Shown: in pieces, positions 17,034-25,105 of the stretch
How the letters are laid out: each line of letters opens with the position of its first letter
How positions within the stretch are numbered: position 1 is the stretch's first letter
DNA from: Sandarakinorhabdus limnophila DSM 17366
Lineage (GTDB): Bacteria > Pseudomonadota > Alphaproteobacteria > Sphingomonadales > Sphingomonadaceae
Direction of reading: 5' to 3'
Length of the DNA: 64,000 nt
Assembly: GCF_000420765.1 (NCBI RefSeq)
Contig: NZ_ATVO01000008.1
Coordinates: 124,001-188,000, forward strand
Position numbers and translations under genes: made by a program
Notes under the pieces: model-generated
Seen by the model: the letters and a program-made list of their open reading frames with translations, nothing else
What the model was told of the DNA's origin: nothing
Database searches by the model: none

Positions 17034-19124
17034 ATGCGTTGCGCGTTGCTGCTGTCGTCGGCCCTATTGCTTGCCCTGCCCGTCGCAACGCAGGCCGAAA
17101 CGCTGGATGATGACGCCGGCACCATTGTGGTCACCGGCCAGCGGGAAGCCCCGTATCGTGCCGGCAGCATCAGTTCCGCCACCCGCACCGACACGCCGCT
17201 GCTCGATGTGCCGCAGGCCGTCACCGTGCTCACGAAGCAGCGGCTGGACGATCAGGCGATTCTGTCCGTGCAGGAGGCGCTGCGCTTCGTGCCGGGTGCT
17301 GTCGGCGCACAGGGCGAAGGCAATCGCGATCAGATCGTGCTGCGCGGCAACAACAGCACCGCCGATTTCTTCGTCGATGGTGTGCGCGACGACGTCCAGT
17401 ATTTCCGCGATTTCTACAATCTGGACCGGCTGGAGATCCTGCGCGGTGCCAACGCCATGATCTTCGGGCGCGGTGGTGGCGGCGGCGTCATCAACCGCGT
17501 CACCAAGACGCCCGATCTTGCCGCCCAGCTGATTGCCGCCGATGCCGCGGTCGATACGTGGGGCAGCTGGCGCGTCGCCGCCGATCTCAACCAGCCGCTG
17601 GCCACCGGCATCGCCGCCCGCCTCAATGGCTTTTATGAAGAAGCCAGCAATCACCGTGATTTCTATGGCCTGACGCGCTGGGCAGTGAACCCCACGCTCG
17701 GCCTTGATCTGGGCGGTCGCGGCAATCTGGTGCTGGGCTATGAACATGCCGCGGATGATCGCACGGCCGATCGCGGCATCCCCTCGCAGGCTGGCCGGCC
17801 GGCGCCGGTCTCGCGCAATCTCTTCGTGGGCGATCCGGCGCTCAATCGCAGCCGTGTGGATGTCGATGCGCTGTCGCTGGCCGCCGATTACCGCTTGGCC
17901 GACAGCCTCACCCTGCGCCACCGCACGCGCTGGGCCGATTACGACAAGGTCTACAGCAACGTCTATGCGGCCACGCCGCTGGCCGCCGATGGCCGCATCG
18001 GGGTGGATGCCTATGCCGACCCCACGCGCCGCCACAATCTGTTCAGCCAGACCGATTTGAACTGGAAGACCGCGATTGCCGGCACCCAGCACAATATCCT
18101 TGCCGGCTTCGAGCTCGGCCGCCAGGTGACGCGCAACCAGCGCATCAACGGCTTCTTCGATGGCATCATTCCGGGCGCCACGCGCGCCTTCGTCACCCTG
18201 GCCGACAGTGCCCGCCCGCCGCTGGCAACCTTCCGCGCCGGGCCGGGCAACCGCTCCATCCGCGCCCAGGCCGAGGTGGCCGCGCTGTTCGTGCAGGATC
18301 AGGTGAAGATCGGTGATCATGTCGAGCTGCTCGGCGGCCTGCGTTATGACCGTTTCGAACTTGCCGTGGACAATCTGTTCTCCGGCGCGCGCTTTGCCCG
18401 CGTTGATCACCTGTGGTCGCCCCGCTTGGGCCTGGTGGTAAAGCCGATGGCCACCGCCTCGCTCTATGCCAGCTTCAGCCGCTCGTACTTGCCGCAATCA
18501 GGCGACCAGTTCACCAGCCTTGATGCCAGCCTGGCCGCGCTGGAGCCTGAAGGCTTCCTCAACCGCGAAATCGGCGCCAAGTGGGACATCACGCCAACGC
18601 TCAACATCAACATCGCCGCCTATGTGCTCGAACGCACCAACACGCGCGCGCCCGGCGCCGTGGCCGGCACGGTCGAGCTTACCGGCCGCCAGCGCAGCCG
18701 CGGCATCGAGCTTGGCCTGGATGGCCAGATTGCCAAATGGTGGCAGGTGCAGGCCGGCCTTGCTGTGCAAAACGCCCGCATCACCAGCACCACCACCGCC
18801 GCACCCGCCGGCCGCCATGTGCCGCTGGTGCCGGAATTCCAGGCCAGCCTGTGGCAGCGCTTCCAGATAGCCGAGCCGGTGGCACTGGGCGTCGGCATCC
18901 TGCACCAGGGCGCCAGCTTCACCAGCATCAGCAACGCGGTGCGGTTGCCGGCCTATACGCGGGTGGATGGCGCCGTGTTCGTGACGCTGGCCAAGGGCGT
19001 CAGCGCGCAGCTCAATGTCGAAAACATCTTCAACAAAGGCTATTTCCCGACCGCGCACACCGACAACAATATCAGCACCGGTACACCGCGCACCGCCCGG
19101 CTGACGATCAGGACGAACTTCTGA
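17034..19124 (+). CDS. TonB-dependent siderophore receptor (outer membrane)
   Basis: This 696-residue protein has a signal peptide (about 1-21, ending ATQA), a TonB-box-like stretch (GTIVVTGQRE), a plug domain (DVPQAVTVLTKQRLDD, then DNRDQ-like segment NRDQIVLRGNNSTADFFVDG) and a 22-strand barrel ending in the aromatic RTNF. The plug is of the siderophore class (FhuA/Fiu-like), probably for a catecholate or hydroxamate. Fur-like operators upstream support iron regulation. The last 17 bp overlap a convergent acetyltransferase gene. Confidence 0.92.
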   Translation: MRCALLLSSALLLALPVATQAETLDDDAGTIVVTGQREAPYRAGSISSATRTDTPLLDVPQAVTVLTKQRLDDQAILSVQEALRFVPGAVGAQGEGNRDQIVLRGNNSTADFFVDGVRDDVQYFRDFYNLDRLEILRGANAMIFGRGGGGGVINRVTKTPDLAAQLIAADAAVDTWGSWRVAADLNQPLATGIAARLNGFYEEASNHRDFYGLTRWAVNPTLGLDLGGRGNLVLGYEHAADDRTADRGIPSQAGRPAPVSRNLFVGDPALNRSRVDVDALSLAADYRLADSLTLRHRTRWADYDKVYSNVYAATPLAADGRIGVDAYADPTRRHNLFSQTDLNWKTAIAGTQHNILAGFELGRQVTRNQRINGFFDGIIPGATRAFVTLADSARPPLATFRAGPGNRSIRAQAEVAALFVQDQVKIGDHVELLGGLRYDRFELAVDNLFSGARFARVDHLWSPRLGLVVKPMATASLYASFSRSYLPQSGDQFTSLDASLAALEPEGFLNREIGAKWDITPTLNINIAAYVLERTNTRAPGAVAGTVELTGRQRSRGIELGLDGQIAKWWQVQAGLAVQNARITSTTTAAPAGRHVPLVPEFQASLWQRFQIAEPVALGVGILHQGASFTSISNAVRLPAYTRVDGAVFVTLAKGVSAQLNVENIFNKGYFPTAHTDNNISTGTPRTARLTIRTNF

Positions 19125-19632
19125 GGCGTTCCCACAGGCCCACTGGTTCGGCCTTGTAGGTGGCTTCGCCAAAGATGCTGAAGCCGCAGCGGCGAGCGAC
19201 TGAGATGCTGGTGGCGTTGGCCGGGTTGATCATGGCGACAGTGCGATCGAAGCGCGTGTCGGCCCATTCCAGCGCACAAGCCACGGCCTCGCTGGCATAG
19301 CCTTGTCCCTGCGCTTCGGGATGAAAGGCCCAGGCCGCTTCCGGGCAACCAAAGGGTTCCACCCCGGTGCGCTCAGCGTGCAGGAAGCCGACATCGCCAA
19401 GGTGAATATCTTCCCCCGGCCGCGTGACGGCCCACATGCCATAACCCATCAACTGCCAGTGGCCGGCATAGCGCAGCAGGCGGTTCCAGCTGTCTTCCCG
19501 GTTGAACGGCTTGCCGCCAAAATGCGTCACCACCACCGGGTGCGACCACAGTGAGACCAGACGATCGAAATCCGCCATCCGGTGTGGACGCAGCAGCAGC
19601 CGTTCAGACGAGAGGACGGGACGTTCGGTCAT
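19108..19632 (-). CDS. GNAT N-acetyltransferase, RimJ/RimL-like
   Basis: This 174-residue protein has the GNAT layout of the Acetyltransf_3 branch: SERLLLRPHRMADFDRLVSLW at the start, HLGDVGFL, AWAFHPEAQGQGYASEAV (acetyl-CoA loop, Q/RxxGxG/A-like QGQGYA) and MINPANATSISVARRCGF. Such enzymes acetylate protein N-termini or small amines; the substrate is unknown. The start at 19632 (MTERPVLS) is preferred; two upstream methionines extend the frame. It overlaps the 3' end of the siderophore receptor by 17 bp. Confidence 0.85.
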   Translation of the reverse strand: MTERPVLSSERLLLRPHRMADFDRLVSLWSHPVVVTHFGGKPFNREDSWNRLLRYAGHWQLMGYGMWAVTRPGEDIHLGDVGFLHAERTGVEPFGCPEAAWAFHPEAQGQGYASEAVACALEWADTRFDRTVAMINPANATSISVARRCGFSIFGEATYKAEPVGLWERLRSSS

Positions 19633-19725
19633 GGCGCTTAGCATAGGCACAGGCCATGCCAACTTCCAGTAACCGCTTTATGACAGGCTGTTGCAGGCGG
19701 GGGCCAGCGTGATAGCCAATACAAC

Positions 19726-20229
19726 GTGATCCGCCTTGCCCGCCCCACCGATCTGCCGCTGCTGCCTGCCATCGAAGCCTCGGCGGCGACGCTGTTTGCC
19801 GGCACCGCCATGGCGCATGTGGTGGATGGGCCGACGACGCCGGCAAAGGCGCTGGCAGCGGGTTTGAAAGAGCGCAGCCTGTGGGTGGCGACAGCGCCCC
19901 AGCCCTGCGGCTTCCTGCTGGCCGCTGCCACTGCGGGTTGGCTGCACATCCAGGAATTGTCGGTGGCGCGCGATGCTCAGGATCGCGGGCTGGGCGCAGC
20001 CCTGCTCCAGGCCGCGATTGCGGCCGCGCCCGCACTCCGCTGCGCGCGGCTGTCACTCACCACCGATCGCTGGCTGGCGTGGAACGCGCCCTTTTATGCC
20101 CGGCACGGCTTTGCCGAAGTGGCAGCCCACGATCCGGCCGTGCCCGAATGGCTGGCGGGACTGCCGGCGCACGCCGCTGCCGGCGGGCTTGATCCAGCGC
20201 GGCGCTGCATCATGGTGCGCAGCGCATGA
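19726..20229 (+). CDS. GNAT N-acetyltransferase
   Basis: This 167-residue protein starts at a GTG with IRLARPTDLPLLPAIEASAA and carries the acetyl-CoA-binding motif ARDAQDRGLGAALLQAA and a C-terminal NAPFYARHGF. The fold is clear but the substrate is not. The stop overlaps the next ATG by 4 bp, so it begins an operon with a phosphotransferase-family kinase and an acyl-CoA dehydrogenase. Confidence 0.85.
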   Translation: MIRLARPTDLPLLPAIEASAATLFAGTAMAHVVDGPTTPAKALAAGLKERSLWVATAPQPCGFLLAAATAGWLHIQELSVARDAQDRGLGAALLQAAIAAAPALRCARLSLTTDRWLAWNAPFYARHGFAEVAAHDPAVPEWLAGLPAHAAAGGLDPARRCIMVRSA

Positions 20230-21239
20230 CCGATCTGGAACATCTTGCCCTGTGGCTGCCGGCGCAGGGCCTCGCACTGGCACCCGGCGCGCGGCTGGAG
20301 CGACTGGGCGGCGGCATCGCCAACCGCAACGAAGGCGTGACATTGACCACCGGACGAGCTGTGTTGCGTCGGCCGCCGCCGGGACAACTGGCCGCCGGCG
20401 CCAGCGACATGGCCCGCGAAGCCAAGGTGCTGGCCGCACTCGCCCCCGTTTTCCCGTTGGTGCCGCGCCTGATCGCCTTTTGCGCTGACGAAGCGGTGCT
20501 GGGCACGAAATTCCAGCTGATCGAGCGGCGCGATGGCATGGCGATTGCCGGCACGTTGCCGCCGGAAGCCGGCGACGGCCTGGCGCTGGTGGAAACCACG
20601 TTGCTGGCCATGGCAGCGCTGCACGCGCTCGATCCGGCGGGGATCGGGCTGGGCGATCTCGGCAAGCCGGAAGGATTCTACGCCCGCCAGTTGAAGGGCT
20701 GGACCAGCCGTGCCGAGGCGGTGTGGCCCGATGGTTTGCCGGCCCACGTGGCCGCACTCATCACCGCACTGGCCGCCGCCGTCCCGCCCGAAGCCGGTAC
20801 GCCCGTCCTGCTGCACATGGATCTGAAGCCCGACAATCTGCTCGTCGATCCCGCCACCTGCCAGGCGCGCGCCATGATCGATTGGGACATGGCCACCCGC
20901 GGGCCCAGGGCTTTCGATCTTGCCGTGCTGCTGTCCTACTGGATCGAACCGGGTGATCCGGGTGACGTGAAGCCGCTGATGGCGGTGCCCTCGCTCACCC
21001 CTGGTTGGCCGGGCCGCACGGCGGTGGCATCACGCTATGCCGGCGTCAGCGGCCATGATGTGGGCGATCTCGTGTGGCCAACGGCCCTCGCCCGATTGCG
21101 GCTGGCGGTGGCTTGGATGCAGCTTTACCGAAAATGGCAGCGCGGCGAGATGGACGGCACGCGCTATGCAGACTTCGAGACACTGGCGCTGGCGATCATC
21201 GCCCACGCCGCAGACCAGTACCAGAAAGGCGCCTTGTGA
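20226..21239 (+). CDS. Phosphotransferase-family kinase (APH fold), ACAD10/11-kinase-like
   Basis: This 337-residue aminoglycoside-phosphotransferase-fold protein has the Brenner catalytic motif HMDLKPDNLLVD and the metal-binding IDWDMATRGPRAFDLAVLL. In human ACAD10/ACAD11 and in bacterial pairs such as LvaA with LvaC, an APH domain of this class phosphorylates a 4-hydroxyacyl-CoA. A partner acyl-CoA dehydrogenase then acts on the product. Here the dehydrogenase gene follows directly with a GTGA overlap, so the same role is likely. Antibiotic resistance is unlikely from context. Confidence 0.85.
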   Translation: MTDLEHLALWLPAQGLALAPGARLERLGGGIANRNEGVTLTTGRAVLRRPPPGQLAAGASDMAREAKVLAALAPVFPLVPRLIAFCADEAVLGTKFQLIERRDGMAIAGTLPPEAGDGLALVETTLLAMAALHALDPAGIGLGDLGKPEGFYARQLKGWTSRAEAVWPDGLPAHVAALITALAAAVPPEAGTPVLLHMDLKPDNLLVDPATCQARAMIDWDMATRGPRAFDLAVLLSYWIEPGDPGDVKPLMAVPSLTPGWPGRTAVASRYAGVSGHDVGDLVWPTALARLRLAVAWMQLYRKWQRGEMDGTRYADFETLALAIIAHAADQYQKGAL

Positions 21240-22438
21240 CCGATTTCACCCTGCCCGAAGCCACCAAGGCGCTGGCCCGCCGCACCCGCCAGTTCGTGAT
21301 CGACAAGATCATCCCGTTCGAACGCGATCCGCGCCTGACGCAGCACGGCCCCACCGACGATCTGCGCGCCGAACTGGTGGCGCTGGCCAAGGCCGAGGGC
21401 CTGCTCACCCCTCAAGCGCCGACCGAACTGGGCGGCATGGGCTTTGATCACGCGACGCAAGCCGCGGTGTTCGAAGCCGCCGGCTGGTCCACGCTTGGCC
21501 CGGTTGCGATGAACTGCGCCGCGCCGGACGAGGGCAACATGTATCTCCTCTCCCGCATCGCCCGGCCCGATCAGGTGAAGCAGTTCCTCGCCCCCATGGT
21601 CAGCGGCGAGCGCCGCAGCGTCTTCGCCATGACCGAGCCCGATGGCGCCGGCAGCGATCCCGGTCAGCTCAAGACCAAGGCGGTGTTCAACGGCAATGAT
21701 TACGAGATTTCCGGCCTGAAATGGCTGATCACCGGGGCAAACGGCGCCAAGACTTGGATCATCATGGCCAATGTCGAGCCCAACGCCCACGGGGCGCACG
21801 GCCCCACCCTGTTCCTGTGCGAAGGCGACACGCCCGGCATCCAGATCGAACGCGTGATGGATTCGATGGACCGCAACTATGTCGAAGGCCATTGCGTCGT
21901 GCGCTTCGAAGGGCTGCGCCTTGGCCCGTCGCACCTGTTGGGTGAGATCGGCTCGGCCTTCCGCTATGCCCAGATGCGCCTCGCGCCGGCGCGGCTCACC
22001 CACTGCATGCGCTGGCTGGGTGCGGCGGCGCGCTGCCAGCATATCGCGCTGGAACATGCCCGGGTGCGCACTGCCTTTGGCAAGCCGCTGCTCGCCCACC
22101 AGGGCGTCAATTTCATGCTGGCCGACAATGAAATCGCCCTGCACCAGGCCCGCCTCGCCATCCGCCACGTCGCCTGGCTGCTCGATAACGGCGTGCGCGC
22201 CCGCCATGAAAGCAGCATCGTGAAGGCCAGCGTGTCCGAAGACCTGTTCAAGGTCGCCGATCGCTGCGTGCAGATATTGGGCGGCATCGGCGTCACTTCG
22301 GAAACCGTCGTCGAAATGATCTTCCGCGACATGCGACCGTTCCGCCTCTACGACGGCCCGACCGAAGTGCACAAATTCGCCATCGCCACCCAGTTGGAAC
22401 GGCAGGGCAGCGCCTTCACCGATCCAGTGGGCTGGTGA
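21236..22438 (+). CDS. Acyl-CoA dehydrogenase, ACAD10/11-like
   Basis: This 400-residue FAD flavoenzyme starts at a GTG overlapping the kinase stop. Visible motifs are FAMTEPDGAGSDPGQLKTKA, WLITGANGAKTWIIMA, ARVRTAFGKPLLAHQGVN and QILGGIGVTSETVVEMIFRDMRPFRLYDGPTEVHK. The AMTEPDGAGSDP and RLYDGPTEVH forms are close to the ACAD10/11 group. Coupling to an APH-fold kinase suggests action on (phospho)4-hydroxyacyl-CoA rather than ordinary beta-oxidation substrates. Its stop abuts the HAD gene stop with no gap. Confidence 0.9.
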   Translation: MTDFTLPEATKALARRTRQFVIDKIIPFERDPRLTQHGPTDDLRAELVALAKAEGLLTPQAPTELGGMGFDHATQAAVFEAAGWSTLGPVAMNCAAPDEGNMYLLSRIARPDQVKQFLAPMVSGERRSVFAMTEPDGAGSDPGQLKTKAVFNGNDYEISGLKWLITGANGAKTWIIMANVEPNAHGAHGPTLFLCEGDTPGIQIERVMDSMDRNYVEGHCVVRFEGLRLGPSHLLGEIGSAFRYAQMRLAPARLTHCMRWLGAAARCQHIALEHARVRTAFGKPLLAHQGVNFMLADNEIALHQARLAIRHVAWLLDNGVRARHESSIVKASVSEDLFKVADRCVQILGGIGVTSETVVEMIFRDMRPFRLYDGPTEVHKFAIATQLERQGSAFTDPVGW

Positions 22439-23062
22439 TCAGAAGCGCAGGCCGGTCGCTGCCGCCAGATCGGCCAAGGCCTGCGCCTCACCCGTCACCT
22501 TGATCGCCGTCATGCCCAGCGCGGCGGCCGGCTTGCAGTTGATGCCGAGATCATCAAGGTAAACGCAGGCCGCCGGCGCCACGCCCAGCGCCTCGCACAT
22601 CATCAGGTAGATGCGCGGATCGGGCTTGCGCAGGCCAACCTTGGCACTCTCGATGACGTGGTGAAACTCGCCGAGGATATGCTTCACGCTCGGCCCCCAG
22701 CCGATATCCTCCTCGCTCGCCACATTGTTGGTGATGCAGCCGATCTTGAACGCCGCCTTGCACGCCCGCAGCGCCGCCACCATCCCCGGCCGCACATCGC
22801 CCGCCAGCAACGGCAGCACATCACCGCCCGGCACATCATGGCCCAGACTGATCGCTTCCGCCCGGAACGCCGCATCAAATTCGCCGGTGCTGATCTCGCT
22901 GCGCTCCAGCCGCGCCCAGGCGTTGGTATCGGGATTGGTGGCATTCACCGTGCGGATGAAGCCAGTCGGCAGGCCCCGTTGTGCCTCATAGAGCGCAAAC
23001 GCCTCGAACGGTGACGAGGTGATCACCCCGCCAAAATCGAAAATCACCGCCTGTATCGCCAT
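22439..23062 (-). CDS. HAD-IA family hydrolase, ACAD10 N-terminal-domain-like
   Basis: This 207-residue HAD hydrolase has motif I variant VIFDFGGVI (first Asp kept, second replaced by Gly), motif II ITNN, motif III in VGLRKPDPRIY and motif IV VYLDDLGIN. Because the second motif-I Asp is Gly, general-acid catalysis may be altered; this is the pattern of epoxide-hydrolase-N/ACAD10-like HADs. The ATG at 23062 follows an AAGGA box; the upstream ATG is rejected. The gene converges on the acyl-CoA dehydrogenase, supplying the third ACAD10 module in trans. Confidence 0.88.
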   Translation of the reverse strand: MAIQAVIFDFGGVITSSPFEAFALYEAQRGLPTGFIRTVNATNPDTNAWARLERSEISTGEFDAAFRAEAISLGHDVPGGDVLPLLAGDVRPGMVAALRACKAAFKIGCITNNVASEEDIGWGPSVKHILGEFHHVIESAKVGLRKPDPRIYLMMCEALGVAPAACVYLDDLGINCKPAAALGMTAIKVTGEAQALADLAAATGLRF

Positions 23063-23135
23063 TTGCGCTTCCTTGTTGCCCTGCAATCCTTACGCGCGGC
23101 GACGACGGACTTCACCCGAGAAAACAACAAGGGGG

Positions 23136-23270
23136 GCCTCCGGCGGGCAGGGTCGCAAACCCTACACCCGCCAGTTGGATTTGCCCATTTGCCGTTGAAG
23201 GCCGGCTTGCTTGTCGTGCGCTGTCCGAAAACAAACGGGTGCAGGGTCTGCGACCCTGCCCGCCGGAGGC
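23136..23270. repeat. Intergenic inverted-repeat element, copy B
   Basis: The outer arms are GCCTCCGGCGGGCAGGGT (from 23136) and ACCCTGCCCGCCGGAGGC (to 23270). The right arm contains GCAGGGTC-TGC-GACCCTGC (23241-23259) preceded by AAACAAACGGGT. The reverse complement of that arm matches the left arm of copy A, except in the nested hairpin where both stem strands have changed together. It lies between the HAD gene start and the erpA 3' end. Confidence 0.7.
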
Positions 23271-23286
23271 AATCCTGCCTTGAACC

Positions 23287-23619
23287 TTAAATCGAGAAGC
23301 TCGACCCACACCCGCAGCCCGACGCCGCCTGTGGGTTCTTCACTTCGAACGCCGCCGCGCCGATCTTCTCGACATAATCGACTTCGGCGCCGGCGACGAA
23401 CGGCAACGAATCGGGATCGACCAGCATGGTGACGCCGTCGGTTTCGACCAGCGTATCACCATCGGCCGGGGCGGATTCGAGGCCGAAGCGATATTGGAAG
23501 CCCGCGCAGCCACCGCCATCGACGGCGAGGCGCAGCATCATGCCGGGTTTGCCCTGACGTTCAGCGATAACAGCAACGCGTTTGGCGGCGGCGGGGGAGA
23601 GGCGGGGCAGCGTTTCCAT
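23287..23619 (-). CDS. erpA: A-type iron-sulfur carrier, ErpA/IscA family
   Basis: This 110-residue protein has the three A-type carrier cysteines C38 (in DGGGCAGFQYRF), C102 and C104 (SGCGCGSSF). It would receive Fe-S clusters from the assembly machinery and pass them to apo-targets. The C-terminal NPQAASGCGCGSSFS form is typical of ErpA in alphaproteobacteria. The gene stands alone, 47 bp after the M23 peptidase stop in opposite reading order, with repeat copy B just beyond its own 3' end. Confidence 0.9.
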   Translation of the reverse strand: METLPRLSPAAAKRVAVIAERQGKPGMMLRLAVDGGGCAGFQYRFGLESAPADGDTLVETDGVTMLVDPDSLPFVAGAEVDYVEKIGAAAFEVKNPQAASGCGCGSSFSI

Positions 23620-23666
23620 GACGCCAATGTAAGCGCAGGGCAGGCCGGCTGCAACCGGCGCCGCAA

Positions 23667-24659
23667 TCAGCGGCCGGTGCGGACCTTCCAGGCGCGGCCG
23701 CCTGCCATCACCATGTCGTCGCTGGCCAGCGGTGCGAAGGGTTCGTCGCTGGCGATATCCACCGGGGCAATCACGGTGACGCGGCTGCGGGCCGGGGCAT
23801 CGACACCGAAGTTGGCGAGATCAAGGAAAGGCTGCGGATCGAGGGCGCGGCCATCGAGGCGGACTTCGAAGTGCAGGTGGGTGCCGGTCGAACGGCCGGT
23901 AGAGCCCATGCCGCCGACGACCTGGCCCTGGCGGATCACATCACCTTCCTTCACGTGGAAGCGGGTCATGTGGCCATAGCGGGTTTCGAGGCCATTGCCG
24001 TGATCGACCACGACCACCTTGCCATAGCCCGCCCACCAACCGGCGCGGACAACGACACCATCGGCCGCAGCGTGGATGGCGTCGCCGGTCTTGCCGGTCA
24101 TGTCGATGCCGGCGTGGAAGGCGCCGCCGCCGTGGAACGGATCGGAACGGTAACCAAAATCCGACGACGGATCGTAATGGTTCACCGGCAGGAAGGCCGG
24201 GATGCGAGCGAAGGTGGCAGCGATGGCGGCCTGGCGCGCGGCGCTGGCCTGCAGATCGCGCACTTGCGGATCATTGGCGGCAATGAACGGGCCGCCGGCG
24301 TTGCCGAGGAAACGATCGGGGTTGAGGCCAAGGCGGCGCAGCACAGCTTCGGCGCGCGGGGTGCCGGCGGGGGCAGCACCAATCAGCGCGGCAACCGGCT
24401 GACCGGCGCGCGGCAGCATGCGGGCCAGGGTGGCGGCATCGGTGCGTTCGTTGGCCAGCGCGGCAAGGAAGGCGCGGCGGGATTCGGCCATGCTGCTGGA
24501 CTTGTTGGTGGCGCTGTCGTCCAGCGTCATGGCGGACACGGCGGCGACGGCGGAAATGGGGGCGATTTGGGTGGCATCTTCGGCGGCGGCCGGAGCGGCT
24601 GCCACCAAGCCGAACAGGCCCAGCGCCGCCATCACCATCTTGCCGCTCAGAAATTGCAT
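23667..24659 (-). CDS. Secreted M23 family metallopeptidase (peptidoglycan endopeptidase)
   Basis: This 330-residue protein has a signal peptide (about 1-26, ending PAAAE) and a C-terminal LytM/M23 domain from about 165. The zinc ligands and catalytic histidines are H182 and D186 (FHAGIDMTG), H230 (RYGHM) and H261/H263 (THLHFEVR), so it looks active. It would cleave peptide crosslinks in the periplasm. The middle region (60-150) is alanine-rich and helical. It lies upstream of erpA on the same strand, 47 bp apart. A 446-bp gene-free stretch sits before its start. Confidence 0.92.
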   Translation of the reverse strand: MQFLSGKMVMAALGLFGLVAAAPAAAEDATQIAPISAVAAVSAMTLDDSATNKSSSMAESRRAFLAALANERTDAATLARMLPRAGQPVAALIGAAPAGTPRAEAVLRRLGLNPDRFLGNAGGPFIAANDPQVRDLQASAARQAAIAATFARIPAFLPVNHYDPSSDFGYRSDPFHGGGAFHAGIDMTGKTGDAIHAAADGVVVRAGWWAGYGKVVVVDHGNGLETRYGHMTRFHVKEGDVIRQGQVVGGMGSTGRSTGTHLHFEVRLDGRALDPQPFLDLANFGVDAPARSRVTVIAPVDIASDEPFAPLASDDMVMAGGRAWKVRTGR

Positions 24660-24924
24660 GACTTAGTGCGACCCTTCATCAGGCTGGGAACCCGGACAAG
24701 CGGAGAGCATTCACCGGAATCAGCTTCCAGCGCCTTTACCCCGCAAGACCATTGCCCCTTTGCCGCCGGTGAACCCGGCTGACATTGGTTACAGAGCAGC
24801 CCCGGTGACGCTGAACAACCGGTCAATTGCCGGGGAGCGGTCAACCGTTCGGCGCAGACGACGAATTGTGACCTTTTCGTGCCAGAAGCGCGAAACTCTG
24901 GCCGTCGGCGGCCGTAGATACACT

Positions 24925-25049
24925 CATGGCAGCAGTTAGATCCGTCGGATGGGCCCCGGCTGGAGCGCTGGTGCGCGAGGGTGCCGGCGGCGAATCAGCA
25001 TCGAAAGGGGGGTCCCCTCCCCGAGATGATGCGGTCGCCGCCGGTTTTT
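24925..25049 (+). ncRNA. Candidate small structured RNA, unknown family
   Basis: An intrinsic terminator at 24984-25049 points along the plus strand, but no plus-strand gene lies upstream; both neighbours are on the minus strand. Just 5' are further small hairpins (ATCC-GTC-GGAT near 24942-24952, GCGC-TGGT-GCGC near 24965-24976). TAGATA at 24915 could be a -10 element, but I find no good -35. The start is a guess. I could not match it to tmRNA, SRP RNA, RNase P or 6S RNA by eye. Confidence 0.4.
24984..25049 (+). terminator. Branched intrinsic terminator with no upstream gene on its strand
   Basis: CCGGCGGCGA (24984-24993) pairs perfectly with TCGCCGCCGG (25035-25044), followed by TTTTT. Inside, GCATC (24998-25002) pairs with GATGC (25028-25032), and G-rich 25007-25012 can pair with the CCCC runs after it. 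Read on the minus strand there is no T-run, so it is not the bcp terminator. Confidence 0.65.
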
Positions 25050-25105
25050 CTCCCTCAGTGTTTGTACAAGTGGCGTAGCGTAGAAATCCTCAGGGCGTCT
25101 TCAGT

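Larger units (their letters stand above)
24660..25105. other. 446-bp gene-free region between the M23 peptidase and bcp
   Basis: This stretch has no convincing protein-coding frame. It should hold the minus-strand promoter of the peptidase gene. Its right half contains several hairpins followed by a T-run on the plus strand (see the next two entries). I see nothing recognisable in 24660-24920 beyond short GC-rich repeats. Confidence 0.6.

Noticed and set aside
20226-21239. An aminoglycoside resistance gene
   Set aside because: The APH fold is present, but it is coupled to an acyl-CoA dehydrogenase as in LvaA/LvaC and ACAD11, which points to metabolism.
24925-25049. SRP RNA, tmRNA or 6S RNA
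   Set aside because: The SRP GGUCAGGUCC/GGAAGGAAGCAG core, a tmRNA acceptor and a 6S open bubble could not be recognised, so the RNA is left unnamed.
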